NCBI GenBank assembly: GCA_025408425.1
Contig: JANXYX010000030.1
Span: 38,942-102,941 of the forward strand
Direction of reading: 5' to 3'
Origin: Granulicella sp.
Lineage (GTDB): Bacteria > Acidobacteriota > Terriglobia > Terriglobales > Acidobacteriaceae
DNA length: 64,000 bases
Shown here: positions 54,939 to 63,366 of the stretch, in pieces
Position numbering within the stretch: the stretch's first letter is position 1
Layout: the number at the start of each line of letters is the position of its first letter
Translations under genes and position numbers: made by a program
The notes under the pieces: model-generated
What the model saw: the letters and a program-made list of their open reading frames with translations, nothing else
What the model was told of the DNA's origin: nothing
The model's database searches: none

Positions 54939-57902
54939 ATGTTCCGGAAAAAGAGCCAGGGAAGAAGTACTAGCAAAGCATCTTGTGCGATGCAAACGAA
55001 GGCGTCGGTAGAGCAAGAGATAAGCGGTAAGTCAGACTTTCTTGTCGACCGTCGCGGCTTTCTCGCGGGGGTTGCCGGAACAGCGGTGCTCGCGAGCCTG
55101 GACGCCTCGAACGTCTTCGCTCAGAATGCAGCGACTCCGGTGAACCTCGCTATGGTGGCGACTCCGTCATCCCTGATCAGTACGAGCGAAAATCGCATCT
55201 CCGCCGTCAACGATGGCCTGATCCCCCTCAACTCACGCGATCGTAAGAACAGCCTGTACGCCGTCAGGCATGAATCTTCCGAGGCTGGCGCTCCATGGAT
55301 TCAGTATGAGTGGAGCAAAGCTGTCTCCATCGATAGGATCGACGCCTATTGGGCCATCGATGCACCGCGGCCGAAGGGTCTTCCCGGCAGTGAAGGCGCC
55401 AGGCTCGCCGCCCCTGCATCGTACCGGATTCTCTACTGGGATGGGAGCGATTTTGTGCCTGTTTCAAAGGCCAGGGGGCTCGGCACCGCTGCAGATGTAT
55501 TCAATCTCACCACCTTCGATGAGGTGAAGACCGAAAAGCTGAGATTGGAAGTCCTTCCAGATGGTGAGCATGCTGCGGGAATTCTCGAGTGGCGTGTTTT
55601 CAACGCCGGCCCGGTACCTTCGCTTCCTCCTGTCATCCATGCAGGAATCGATCGCTCGGTCGTGATCGGCGGGCAGACCTATCTTGCAGGCAAGGCCATC
55701 TGGCTGCAGGATCGTCCCGAGAACACTTCTCGTTGGTCCAAGCTGTCGGGTCCAGGCGCGGTCACATTCGGCAAGGCGACATCGCTGGTGACTACAGCGA
55801 CATTCTCAGCCCCAGGCGACTATGTGCTCGCGCTGCTGGCATCTGGCGGCAGCGCTGAACCTAAATCTACGATCAACGTTCACGCAGAAGCGGCGCCCCC
55901 GAAAGATCGCCTGGATGTGGTCTACACCAGGAAATACAGCATCGACAGTCCACTCTGGAGGGCGCGCTCGAAGACGCTCATCGTGGACTGGATTCCACAC
56001 TGCATTGCCTATTGCGAGCGGACGGATATTCCAGCAGGCAAGGGCGATGGTGGCATCGACAACTTCATTGAGGCTGGCAAGGCAAACCGTGGTGAGCCCC
56101 ACAAGCCTCACAAGGGATACGTGTTCTCGAACGCGTGGGTCCACCAGACGGTTGAATCCATGTGTATCGCGCTCATGGTTGACCCCCAGGGGGACCAGCA
56201 GATCATCAATGCTCAGCAGCAGATGAAAGCGACACTGGAGCGTTGGATTCCCATCATTCTCGAGGCGCAGATGCCTGACGGCTATCTGCAAACCGCCTAC
56301 ACCCTTACCGATCGCAAAAGTTGGCCGGAGCGATGGTCGCCGGATCACCGCGGCAACCACGAAGGCTATGTCTCGGGCTATTTTATCGAGTCGGCGATCA
56401 ACCATTACACCCTTACCGACGGCAAAGATCTCCGTCTCTATAACGCGGCGAAGCATCTTGCGGACTGCTGGGTTGCCAACCTCGGTCCAGGCAAGAAGGA
56501 TTGGTTCGACGGGCACCAGGAGATGGAGCAGGCGCTGGTGCGCTTCGGCCGTTTTGTGAACGACCAGGAGGGCAATCACCACGGTGATGCTTACGTTGCG
56601 CTCGCCAAGTTTCTCCTTGACTCGCGCCGCGGCGGCTCGGAGTACGACCAGAGCCATGTGCCTCCGGGGCAGCAGTATGAGGCGGTCGGTCATGCGGTTC
56701 GCGCCACATATTTCTACTCGGGCATGGCAGACATCGCAGCCGAGACGGGTGACCACGACTACCAGAGTGCCGTGTTGTCGCTCTGGGACAACATGATCAA
56801 TCGCAAGTACTATCTCACCGGCGGTATCGGAAGTGGTGAGACGTCCGAGGGCTTTGGACCCAACTATTCGCTCCGCAACAAAGCTTATTGTGAGTCCTGC
56901 TCAAGCTGCGGGTTGGTCTTTTTCCAGTACAAGCTGAACCTGGCCTACCATGATGCCAAGTATGCGGACCTGTATGAGCAGACTATGTACAACGCCTTGC
57001 TGGGCGGAGTCGCCCTCGACGGCAAAAGCTTCTGCTATACCAACCCTCTCGTAGACACGCAGCGTGCGCTTTGGCATACATGCCCCTGCTGTGTCGGCAA
57101 CATTCCACGCACCCTGTTGATGATGCCGACCTGGTCCTATGTGAAGAGTAAGACCGGAATTTACGTCAACATGTTCGTCGGCAGCCGCATCCATGTTGGG
57201 GAGGTTGCCGGTACGCAGGTTGAGATGGTGCAGAAGACAGAATATCCATGGAAGGGCTCGATCAGCATCACGGTCAATCCCGAACAGGCAAAGACATTTT
57301 CCATCTATATTCGCATCCCGAATCGCACGACCAGCAAGCTCTACACAGAGTCGCCTGCAGTTCGTGGGGTGAAGCGTTTCGCCATCAACGGCAAGTCCAT
57401 AGCGCCGCATATCGAAAAGGGGTACGCAGTGGTAACCCGTGAGTGGAAAGCCGGCGACACCATCGAGTTGGAGCTGCCAATGGAGCCGCAACGAGTGGTC
57501 GCCGACAAACGCGTCAGGGCCGACATCGGCACGGTAGCGCTAAAGTACGGGCCGCTCGTCTACAACGTCGAGACCGCCGACAACCAGGACATCAATCAGG
57601 AATTGAGCGAGTCTCCGTTGGCCATGGAGTGGAGGCCGGACCTGCTTGGTGGCGTGATGGTGATGACCGGCAAGTGGAAGGATGGTTCACCCATGGTAGC
57701 CGTGCCAAACTATGCCCGCATGAATCGTGTCGGTCCTCCGCTCGACTACCCTGGCGGCGAGAGGATCAACTATGCACCTGGCGCAACGATCAGCAGATCT
57801 CCAGAGACTGCCGCCACAAAGTCAGCGATCACGCCAGCGCAGGTCGGCGCCGGCAACATCCCGCCGGCCAACACCGGCCGACGGTCCAAGGTGTGGATCT
57901 AG
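54939..57902 (+). CDS. Tat-exported GH127-family beta-L-arabinofuranosidase-like enzyme
   Basis: 987 aa. A Tat signal lies late (VDRRGFLAGVAGTAVLASLD, about residues 37-56), after a polar leader, so translation might begin at a later start. Residues about 75-230 look like an F5/8C-type binding domain (APWIQYEWSKAVSIDRIDAY), then a linker and an Ig-like part. The GH127 barrel spans about 325-830 with VWHQTVESMC-like helix starts, GNHEGYVSGYFIESA and HGDAYVALAKFLLD. The active centre is readable: E652 and C654 in YCESCSSC, with C717 and C718 in CPCCVGN. In HypBA1 the equivalent Glu/Cys/Cys/Cys set binds zinc and supplies the thiolate nucleophile. It should release beta-L-arabinofuranose. The LacI-type site lies upstream. 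Confidence 0.88.
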   Translation: MFRKKSQGRSTSKASCAMQTKASVEQEISGKSDFLVDRRGFLAGVAGTAVLASLDASNVFAQNAATPVNLAMVATPSSLISTSENRISAVNDGLIPLNSRDRKNSLYAVRHESSEAGAPWIQYEWSKAVSIDRIDAYWAIDAPRPKGLPGSEGARLAAPASYRILYWDGSDFVPVSKARGLGTAADVFNLTTFDEVKTEKLRLEVLPDGEHAAGILEWRVFNAGPVPSLPPVIHAGIDRSVVIGGQTYLAGKAIWLQDRPENTSRWSKLSGPGAVTFGKATSLVTTATFSAPGDYVLALLASGGSAEPKSTINVHAEAAPPKDRLDVVYTRKYSIDSPLWRARSKTLIVDWIPHCIAYCERTDIPAGKGDGGIDNFIEAGKANRGEPHKPHKGYVFSNAWVHQTVESMCIALMVDPQGDQQIINAQQQMKATLERWIPIILEAQMPDGYLQTAYTLTDRKSWPERWSPDHRGNHEGYVSGYFIESAINHYTLTDGKDLRLYNAAKHLADCWVANLGPGKKDWFDGHQEMEQALVRFGRFVNDQEGNHHGDAYVALAKFLLDSRRGGSEYDQSHVPPGQQYEAVGHAVRATYFYSGMADIAAETGDHDYQSAVLSLWDNMINRKYYLTGGIGSGETSEGFGPNYSLRNKAYCESCSSCGLVFFQYKLNLAYHDAKYADLYEQTMYNALLGGVALDGKSFCYTNPLVDTQRALWHTCPCCVGNIPRTLLMMPTWSYVKSKTGIYVNMFVGSRIHVGEVAGTQVEMVQKTEYPWKGSISITVNPEQAKTFSIYIRIPNRTTSKLYTESPAVRGVKRFAINGKSIAPHIEKGYAVVTREWKAGDTIELELPMEPQRVVADKRVRADIGTVALKYGPLVYNVETADNQDINQELSESPLAMEWRPDLLGGVMVMTGKWKDGSPMVAVPNYARMNRVGPPLDYPGGERINYAPGATISRSPETAATKSAITPAQVGAGNIPPANTGRRSKVWI

Positions 57903-58417
57903 TGAACACGATTTGAGAAATGCAACCAGCTCCAGACGCTCGATACGCAACCTGAGGAGCAAGAGATGATTCACGTTAACAATGCAATCTCGGCAGCTTC
58001 TCTGTAGCCGCCGAGATTGCAGAACTAGATCCAGCACTCAGGAAGGTGCTCAGCATGTGTCCTGGTTGTCGCTGCACGCGCCGCTGAGTTCCTGAGCTTG
58101 AAAACCCGACGTGTTTTAGAGTTAGCCCGAAGCCGCCTCCTATCCCATCGGTGAACGGATATGGCGCGCCGAGTCCGTGTTGAGAGTGCAGCTTTGGTGA
58201 CCTGGTTCATTGGATCGTATGAGTCACCACTTTGCGCACCATATGACACTCGGGACATACGCGCAAGCTGTGACCAGTGACAAGCGGGAAGCCCAGGACA
58301 GGATTGCAGCAATGATCCTGCCCCAGCGTGAAGCGGAAACGGCGACACTAGTAGCGTAGTGTTCGTTCCACGGATTCCTTATTGTTCCTTGATTTGTCTT
58401 GTAAATTATTGATTCTA
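57903..58417. other. Intergenic region between GH127 and the tRNA fragment
   Basis: About 515 bases. Frames of up to 107 codons exist on the minus strand but none has a pattern I recognise. The first part carries the inverted repeat listed separately. The region from 58200 on the minus strand reads TLGQDHCCNPVLGFPLV and SLRVCPECHMVRKVV, a possible degraded gene end, unassigned. It is the chromosomal flank next to the att-like tRNA piece. Confidence 0.4.
57984..58020 (+). terminator. Inverted repeat after GH127, probable transcript end
   Basis: GCAATCTCGGC at 57984-57994 pairs perfectly with GCCGAGATTGC at 58010-58020 around 15 bases. It lies 80 bases after the GH127 stop. There is no T run, so it may be a factor-dependent end or an RNA-stabilising stem. 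Confidence 0.5.
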
Positions 58418-58462
58418 TGGTGGGCACAGCAGGATTCGAACCTACGACTTCCACCGTGTGAA
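58418..58462 (-). other. 3' half of a tRNA-Val (CAC), probable attachment site
   Basis: Read on the minus strand: anticodon loop TTCACAC (58462-58456, anticodon CAC), stem arm GGTGG, variable AAGTC, T arm GTAGG-TTCGAAT-CCTGC, acceptor arm TGTGCCC, discriminator A and CCA ending at 58418. All parts pair as in a real tRNA, but the 5' half is missing: neither the D arm nor GGGCACA is upstream. The break is in the anticodon loop. Such 3' halves are left where tRNA-targeting integrases insert. The 5' side faces the cas genes, so the island should lie at higher coordinates and an intact tRNA-Val(CAC) beyond the right edge. Confidence 0.72.
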
Positions 58463-58522
58463 TTTTCCCGAGGCGCACTACAACCCCATTCCCTGCCATG
58501 TTTTCCGTGACTTAGACAGTCC

Positions 58523-58560
58523 CGATTCGTCGCCAAACGCCTAGTTTTGGTGACGAATCG
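58523..58560. repeat. Near-perfect 15-bp inverted repeat between att site and tracrRNA
   Basis: CGATTCGTCGCCAAA at 58523-58537 pairs with TTTGGTGACGAATCG at 58546-58560 (one G-T pair) around eight bases. It lies just inside the presumed island. On the minus strand the frame around it reads ELVTDSSPKLGVWRRIGTV and a stop; that is reminiscent of an integrase tail but I cannot confirm it. Confidence 0.55.
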
Positions 58561-58603
58561 GTGACGAGTTCCCCGAAAGCCCGAAATCAGACCGACCGCA
58601 AAT

Positions 58604-58707
58604 GAGAAAGCCCCGTCTCCGGGGCCTTCAAAGGTCGCTCAAGAGCGTTGCCTTACGTCGGTAAATGCTTACTAAAAATAGCCCGGCATTCGCCGCTCAA
58701 GTACACT
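58604..58707 (-). ncRNA. tracrRNA of the type II-C CRISPR system
   Basis: On the minus strand the anti-repeat (58707-58671) begins AGTGTACTTGAGCGG and covers the whole repeat. Against the array repeat the first 15 bases are identical, followed by two mismatches and a single bulge. The last 11 positions differ only by five C-to-T changes that keep G-U pairs with the crRNA. That wobble pattern fixes the strand. Downstream are a small hairpin (CGCTC-TT-GAGCG) and a terminator hairpin GCCCCG-GAGA-CGGGGC (58625-58610) followed by TTTCT. Total about 104 nt. It should pair with crRNA from the minus-strand array and be cut by RNase III, then guide Cas9. Confidence 0.83.
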
Positions 58708-58713
58708 AACGCA

Positions 58714-58742
58714 ACGGTAATTCACCGATAGCCTTGTGTCAA
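58714..58742 (-). promoter_or_regulatory. Candidate tracrRNA promoter
   Basis: On the minus strand a perfect -35 TTGACA (58742-58737), 17 bases, then TACCGT (58719-58714, weak -10). Seven bases later comes the A at 58707, the first base of the anti-repeat. The divergent cas9 start is just beyond it, so tracrRNA and cas9 may share this region. Confidence 0.55.
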
Positions 58743-58757
58743 TTGGAGTTCGCTGCC

Positions 58758-61700
58758 ATGGAATCATCGCAGAACCTCACCCCGAAGTCTAAGTCGAAGT
58801 ACGTTCTCGGCCTGGATGTGGGCTCAGCTTCGCTCGGTTGGGCGATGGTCCAGCTTTCTGAAACGGGTTATCCCGTTTCCGTTTTGCGAACAGGCGTAAG
58901 AATTTTCGAACCGGGCGTTGACGGAACATCCTTAGAAATCGAACAGGGAAAAGACCAATCAAAAGCAGTGGAGCGGCGGACTGCACGCCTCCATCGGCGT
59001 CAATTGCGTCGTCGAGCCGCTCGGCAACGTGAGCTGTTTGCTCTGCTACAACGCAGCTCTCTCCTTCCCATGCCGCACGGTCTTGTCAATTCCACAGCCC
59101 AGCAGCGGCACGCCGTGATAGGTGAACTCGACAGCCAAATTACTCTGAAGTTTGCAGCGTTGGGCAACATCGGATTCGGTGAGACGCCGCTCTACCAACT
59201 TCGGAAGAGAGCACTCGACGAACGCCTCGAAGCCTTCGAGCTTGGCCGAGTCTTCGTACACCTAAGCCAGAGACGCGGATTTCAGTCCAATCGAAAAGAG
59301 ACGAAAAAGAACCCAAAAGACAATGAAGAACTCGGTCAGGTGAAGTCTGAGATTCACGCATTGGAACTGGAGATCGCAGCGTCCGGAGCGAGAACGCTAG
59401 GGGAATACTTTGCAGGGCTAGACCCGCATATCCATCGGATACGGCGACGCTGGACCGCGCGTTCCATGTTCAAAGACGAATTCGAGCAAATTTGGAAGTC
59501 TCAGCAGCAGCACTATCCAGAAGTGATGACAACCGAGTTGCATGACGCTATCTCGGATTTGCTTTACCTCCAACGCAAAATCGCAGCGCAAACACACTTA
59601 GTTGGCAAGTGTGAACTGGAACCGGAAAAGCAACGCGCACCTTGGGCATCCATGGCCGCTCAGCGCTTCAGAATCCTGCAAAAGGTGAACGACATCCGGC
59701 TCATTGGTAAGGGCAGTCCGGACGGAATACCCCTAACCGCAGATCAGCGCAATTCACTGTTTACCTTGCTCGATTGTGAAGGCGACCAATCCTTTCCAAA
59801 TCTTCGCAAACATCTAGGACTTGAAAAGACTATGCAGTTCAACTTCGAGCGTAGCGAAGAGAAATCCCTGCGCGGCAATCGCACGCAAAAGTCTATGCTC
59901 AAGGTATTCGGTGACCGGTGGCACACTTTTGGCGAAGGAAAGCAGCACCAGATTATCGAGAATTGGCGTAATAGTGAGTCCGACGACGCGTTAAGACTAG
60001 AAGCCATACAGCATCTAGGACTGGATGACGAGGGAGCAAATCGTCTTCTTGCAGAGAATCCCCAACCTGATTACTGCTCTCTGTCTCTGAAGGCTATCGA
60101 AAAACTCATGCCACTCATGCAGGATGGGAGGTCTTTCAAGGAAGCTGAAACTCTCGTCTATGGCACCCGATTTACCGGCCAAAAGGTCTATGACTACATC
60201 CCCCCAGTTCGCGAACACCTCACTTCACTCCGCAACCCCGCAGTCGAACGTGCACTGACTGAAATGCGAAAGGTTGTCAATGCTATCGTGCGCGAATTTG
60301 GGAAGCCATACGAAATCCGCATTGAATTGGCACGTGAGCTAAAGAAACCCAGACAAGAGCGAGTCAAGGCGTCTAAGGATATGGGCAAAAGGCGCAACGA
60401 GCGCGAATTCGTTGCCAAGCGAATTGCGTTGGAGTGCGGCCTTCATAACCCATCGCGATCCGACATTGAAAAGGCTATGCTACACATCGAATGCGGTGGA
60501 ATCTGCCCATATACAGGACGCTCGGTTCCATTTCACAATCTCTTCGACAACTCAGAATTCGACGTAGAACACATCATTCCCCGTAGTCGCTTCCCCGATG
60601 ATTCATTCCAGAACAAGACTCTTTGCTACCTACCGGAGAACCGGGAATACAAGCGAAACCGCACTCCCTTTGAGGCTTATTCAAACAATGAAGAGCTTTG
60701 GGCACAGATTCTTCAGAGGGTCCGCAGTTGGCCTCAAACAAACAGAGGCAAGCTAGATCGGTTCCTGCTAAGTGACGCGAAGGAACTGGAAGGATTCAGC
60801 TCAAGGCAGATGAATGACACTCGCCACACCAGCGTCCTTGCTGGGCGACTTCTGGAGACGCTATACGGCGGACGCGATATTGTAGAAGCTACGGGAACCC
60901 GTCAGGTGATCTTTGCGTCCAGCGGCAAGGTCACTGCAACACTTCGCCGTTCATGGGGCCTCGAAGGCATCCTGCAAGACATTGTGCCAGTGGCACCGGG
61001 CGAATCACGCGGCAAACCACGCGTCGATCACCGCCATCATGCAATTGACGCAATTACGATTGCGTTGACGAGTCAAAGGGTAATTCAGGAAATGGCCCGA
61101 ACTGCCTCCCTGGAACCTTGGCAAGAAGGCTCGCGCTCCTGGCGAAAGATTGTTGCCCCATGGAAGAACTTTGTTGAGTCCATCCGTCCACACATCGAGC
61201 AGATGATTGTTTCGCATCGTCCCGAACACAAAATGAGCGGAGAGCTGCACAAGGGAACCAACTATTCTCGACCTTACAACCACAACGGAAAGCCCACAGT
61301 TCACTCGCGCTGTGCTCTTGCCTCGCTCTCCGCATCAGACATTGAAGCTGAGGATGTGATTGTTGACAGGGCTGCAAGAGACGCCGTTAGAGCCAAGCTT
61401 GCCGAGCTGGGCGGGAACCCCAAGCTATTCGAAAAGCCCGAAAACACCCCCTACCTGACCGGTTCTAATGGTCATCGCGTTCCCATTCGTAAAGTACGTG
61501 TTCGAGAGACTAAAAATCCAATCAAGGTGGGGCAAGGAGTTCGCGAGCGTTTTGTTGCTTCTGGGGGGATTCACCACGTCGCACTGTTCGTAACTCGCGA
61601 TCAGATGCGACGAGAAAAATGGGACAGTGAGGTTGTCCAAATTACAGAGGCGTATGACCGAGTTGGGAAAAAGTTACCGGTAGTATCTCCACGATTGGCG

Positions 61701-61964
61701 GGAGCACAAGATGCAGAACTCCTATTTTCAATCATGAAGGACGACACGATCGAGATTACTCACGATTCCGGACGAACGATTCTCCGCGTCAAGAAATTCA
61801 GCGAGAACAAGCAAATGTGGTTTGTCCCGGTCAATGACGCTCATGATGATGGGCAGCAAATGAAGCTGGGTATTACTTGGTCAAAGAAGCCAAATACCCT
61901 GAAAGACTTGAAACCACGCAAAGTAGTCGTGGATCTTCTGGGAAGGGTGCACCCTACCAAATGA
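58758..61964 (+). CDS. cas9: Cas9 endonuclease, type II-C
   Basis: 1068 aa from ATG 58758 (GGAG ahead; a TTG at 58734 in frame is less likely). RuvC-I is YVLGLDVGSASLGWAM with D20; the arginine-rich bridge helix is RRTARLHRRQLRRRAARQR; RuvC-II is IRIELARE with E523; HNH is DVEHIIPRSRF with H605 in a CPYTGR context; RuvC-III is DHRHHAIDAI with H761 and D764. All nuclease residues are present, so it should cut DNA. The length matches compact II-C enzymes; no large REC insertion is seen. It precedes cas1 by a 4-base overlap. PAM is unknown. No anti-CRISPR is visible nearby. Confidence 0.97.
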   Translation: MESSQNLTPKSKSKYVLGLDVGSASLGWAMVQLSETGYPVSVLRTGVRIFEPGVDGTSLEIEQGKDQSKAVERRTARLHRRQLRRRAARQRELFALLQRSSLLPMPHGLVNSTAQQRHAVIGELDSQITLKFAALGNIGFGETPLYQLRKRALDERLEAFELGRVFVHLSQRRGFQSNRKETKKNPKDNEELGQVKSEIHALELEIAASGARTLGEYFAGLDPHIHRIRRRWTARSMFKDEFEQIWKSQQQHYPEVMTTELHDAISDLLYLQRKIAAQTHLVGKCELEPEKQRAPWASMAAQRFRILQKVNDIRLIGKGSPDGIPLTADQRNSLFTLLDCEGDQSFPNLRKHLGLEKTMQFNFERSEEKSLRGNRTQKSMLKVFGDRWHTFGEGKQHQIIENWRNSESDDALRLEAIQHLGLDDEGANRLLAENPQPDYCSLSLKAIEKLMPLMQDGRSFKEAETLVYGTRFTGQKVYDYIPPVREHLTSLRNPAVERALTEMRKVVNAIVREFGKPYEIRIELARELKKPRQERVKASKDMGKRRNEREFVAKRIALECGLHNPSRSDIEKAMLHIECGGICPYTGRSVPFHNLFDNSEFDVEHIIPRSRFPDDSFQNKTLCYLPENREYKRNRTPFEAYSNNEELWAQILQRVRSWPQTNRGKLDRFLLSDAKELEGFSSRQMNDTRHTSVLAGRLLETLYGGRDIVEATGTRQVIFASSGKVTATLRRSWGLEGILQDIVPVAPGESRGKPRVDHRHHAIDAITIALTSQRVIQEMARTASLEPWQEGSRSWRKIVAPWKNFVESIRPHIEQMIVSHRPEHKMSGELHKGTNYSRPYNHNGKPTVHSRCALASLSASDIEAEDVIVDRAARDAVRAKLAELGGNPKLFEKPENTPYLTGSNGHRVPIRKVRVRETKNPIKVGQGVRERFVASGGIHHVALFVTRDQMRREKWDSEVVQITEAYDRVGKKLPVVSPRLAGAQDAELLFSIMKDDTIEITHDSGRTILRVKKFSENKQMWFVPVNDAHDDGQQMKLGITWSKKPNTLKDLKPRKVVVDLLGRVHPTK

Positions 61965-62944
61965 TTGATCGCATCATCGAGATTGCCAACCCTGCCCGAT
62001 TGAGCATTCGCGATGCTCAACTCGTCATTGAGCGCCAGCAAGCGGACCAGCTTTCACTTCCCTTCGCAACGCCCGTAAGTGAGATAGCGGTGCTCCTGCT
62101 TGCCCACCCGCAGATTACTCTTTCTCAGGCGGTGCTATCCCGGATTGCCGAAGCCGGTGGCTCGGTCGTAACCATTGACGGGAACTTCCTACCCGCTTCA
62201 ATGTTGCTTCCTGTACAAGCGCATTTCGTGCAGACGGAACGTTTTGCGAGGCAAATGCAGCTCTCACTTCCAACTCGCAAGCGCCTATGGCAGCAGATAG
62301 TTCGCTCAAAGATCAAAGCTCAGGGAGAGTTATTGCGGGAATTGCATACCAATGACCACGGCCTCATTGCAATGTCAGCACGAGTCCGTTCAGATGACGC
62401 TGGCAACCTCGAAGCACAAGCGGCCCGTAAATACTGGGGCTTGGTATTTGGCAACAAGCACTTCCGGCGCGGTTCCGGCAACGCAGACCAGAATCGTCAC
62501 CTCGACTATGGCTACACAGTTCTGCGAGCTACCGTCGCCAGAGCCTTGTGCTCCGTTGGGCTGCACCCTTCAATTGGTCTCCGGCATAAGAATCGCTATG
62601 ATGCCTTTTGTCTTGCGGCAGACGTCATGGAACCATTCCGTCCGCTTGTGGACCGGCAAGTGTGCCGTTGGGTCGCACAAGAGGACTCCGAAGGACCATT
62701 TGACACGAGAAGCAAGAGTTGGATGATTGGTGCGACAACTTCGCGCTATGTGCTAGGACGGGAGGAGCGCTCTTTATTCGACATTATTCTCCGCACTGCC
62801 AATTCCCTTGCTAAGTGCATTGCGGGAGAATCCTCTGATTTTGAAATCCCAAGCTTACTCGTTCCAGCGCCTGAAGTCGTCACGGTAAGACGAGGAGTAC
62901 AAAGTGTTCGGACAAATCTAGAAAGCACAAAGGCGGCAGGCTAG
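61961..62944 (+). CDS. cas1: Cas1 integrase, type II
   Basis: 327 aa from ATG 61961, overlapping the cas9 stop by 4 bases (an upstream start in frame would run inside cas9). The opening IDRIIEIANPARLSIRDAQL, the beta domain (VVTIDGNFLPASM) and the helical catalytic domain (LEAQAARKYWGLVFG with the Glu; SVGLHPSIGLRHKNRYDAF with His; ADVMEPFRPLVD with Asp) match Cas1. It inserts new spacers with Cas2. No csn2 or cas4 follows, in keeping with II-C. Confidence 0.96.
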   Translation: MIDRIIEIANPARLSIRDAQLVIERQQADQLSLPFATPVSEIAVLLLAHPQITLSQAVLSRIAEAGGSVVTIDGNFLPASMLLPVQAHFVQTERFARQMQLSLPTRKRLWQQIVRSKIKAQGELLRELHTNDHGLIAMSARVRSDDAGNLEAQAARKYWGLVFGNKHFRRGSGNADQNRHLDYGYTVLRATVARALCSVGLHPSIGLRHKNRYDAFCLAADVMEPFRPLVDRQVCRWVAQEDSEGPFDTRSKSWMIGATTSRYVLGREERSLFDIILRTANSLAKCIAGESSDFEIPSLLVPAPEVVTVRRGVQSVRTNLESTKAAG

Positions 62945-62976
62945 GCAGAATCGTATGAGATCGGAATACGAATCCC

Positions 62977-63315
62977 ATGAAAGGATCACTTCTCTCAGCG
63001 TACCGTTCATTGTGGCTCATCGCCATGTTCGACCTGCCGGTGGAGACACTGGAAAACAAACGCAATTACGCGCGCTTTAGGAAAGCTCTGCTCAAAGATG
63101 GTTTTATGATGTTGCAGTTTTCCGTATACGCACGCTTCTTGCCCAGCGAGGAAGCGGCAGACTCACACAGGAACACGATTCGCTCAGTCATTCCACCGCT
63201 GGGACAGGTGCGATTGATGACTGTGACCGATCACCAATTTGGGCGAATGGAGGTATTTTATGGAAGAAAACCGCGCGAACCCGAAGAAATCCCGGACCAA
63301 ATCCTGCTTTTCTAA
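62977..63315 (+). CDS. cas2: Cas2
   Basis: 112 aa, 32 bases after cas1. The ferredoxin-like start LWLIAMFDLPVETLENKRNY has the conserved Asp of Cas2 (after LIAMF), then ARFRKALLKDGFMMLQFSVY and VRLMTVTDHQFGRMEVFYG. It forms the Cas1-Cas2 spacer integration complex. It is the last cas gene; only 51 bases and a hairpin separate it from the array. Confidence 0.95.
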   Translation: MKGSLLSAYRSLWLIAMFDLPVETLENKRNYARFRKALLKDGFMMLQFSVYARFLPSEEAADSHRNTIRSVIPPLGQVRLMTVTDHQFGRMEVFYGRKPREPEEIPDQILLF

Positions 63316-63324
63316 AAGTGAGAA

Positions 63325-63363
63325 CCGCTCCGAACTTGTTGTTTTTCAGCAAGTTCGGAGCGG
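63325..63363. terminator. 14-bp hairpin between cas2 and the array
   Basis: CCGCTCCGAACTTG at 63325-63338 pairs perfectly with CAAGTTCGGAGCGG at 63350-63363 around 11 bases with a T5. It lies 10 bases after the cas2 stop and 3 before the first repeat. It may end the cas transcript, the leftward array transcript, or both. Confidence 0.65.
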
Positions 63364-63366
63364 CCT

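Noticed and set aside
58418..58500. Complete tRNA gene
   Set aside because: No D arm and no 5' acceptor strand matching TGTGCCC is present upstream; homology stops in the anticodon loop.
58671..58733. tracrRNA on the plus strand
   Set aside because: The plus-strand reading also contains complement to the repeat start, but the differences do not form G-U pairs in that direction and no terminator precedes the cas9 start.
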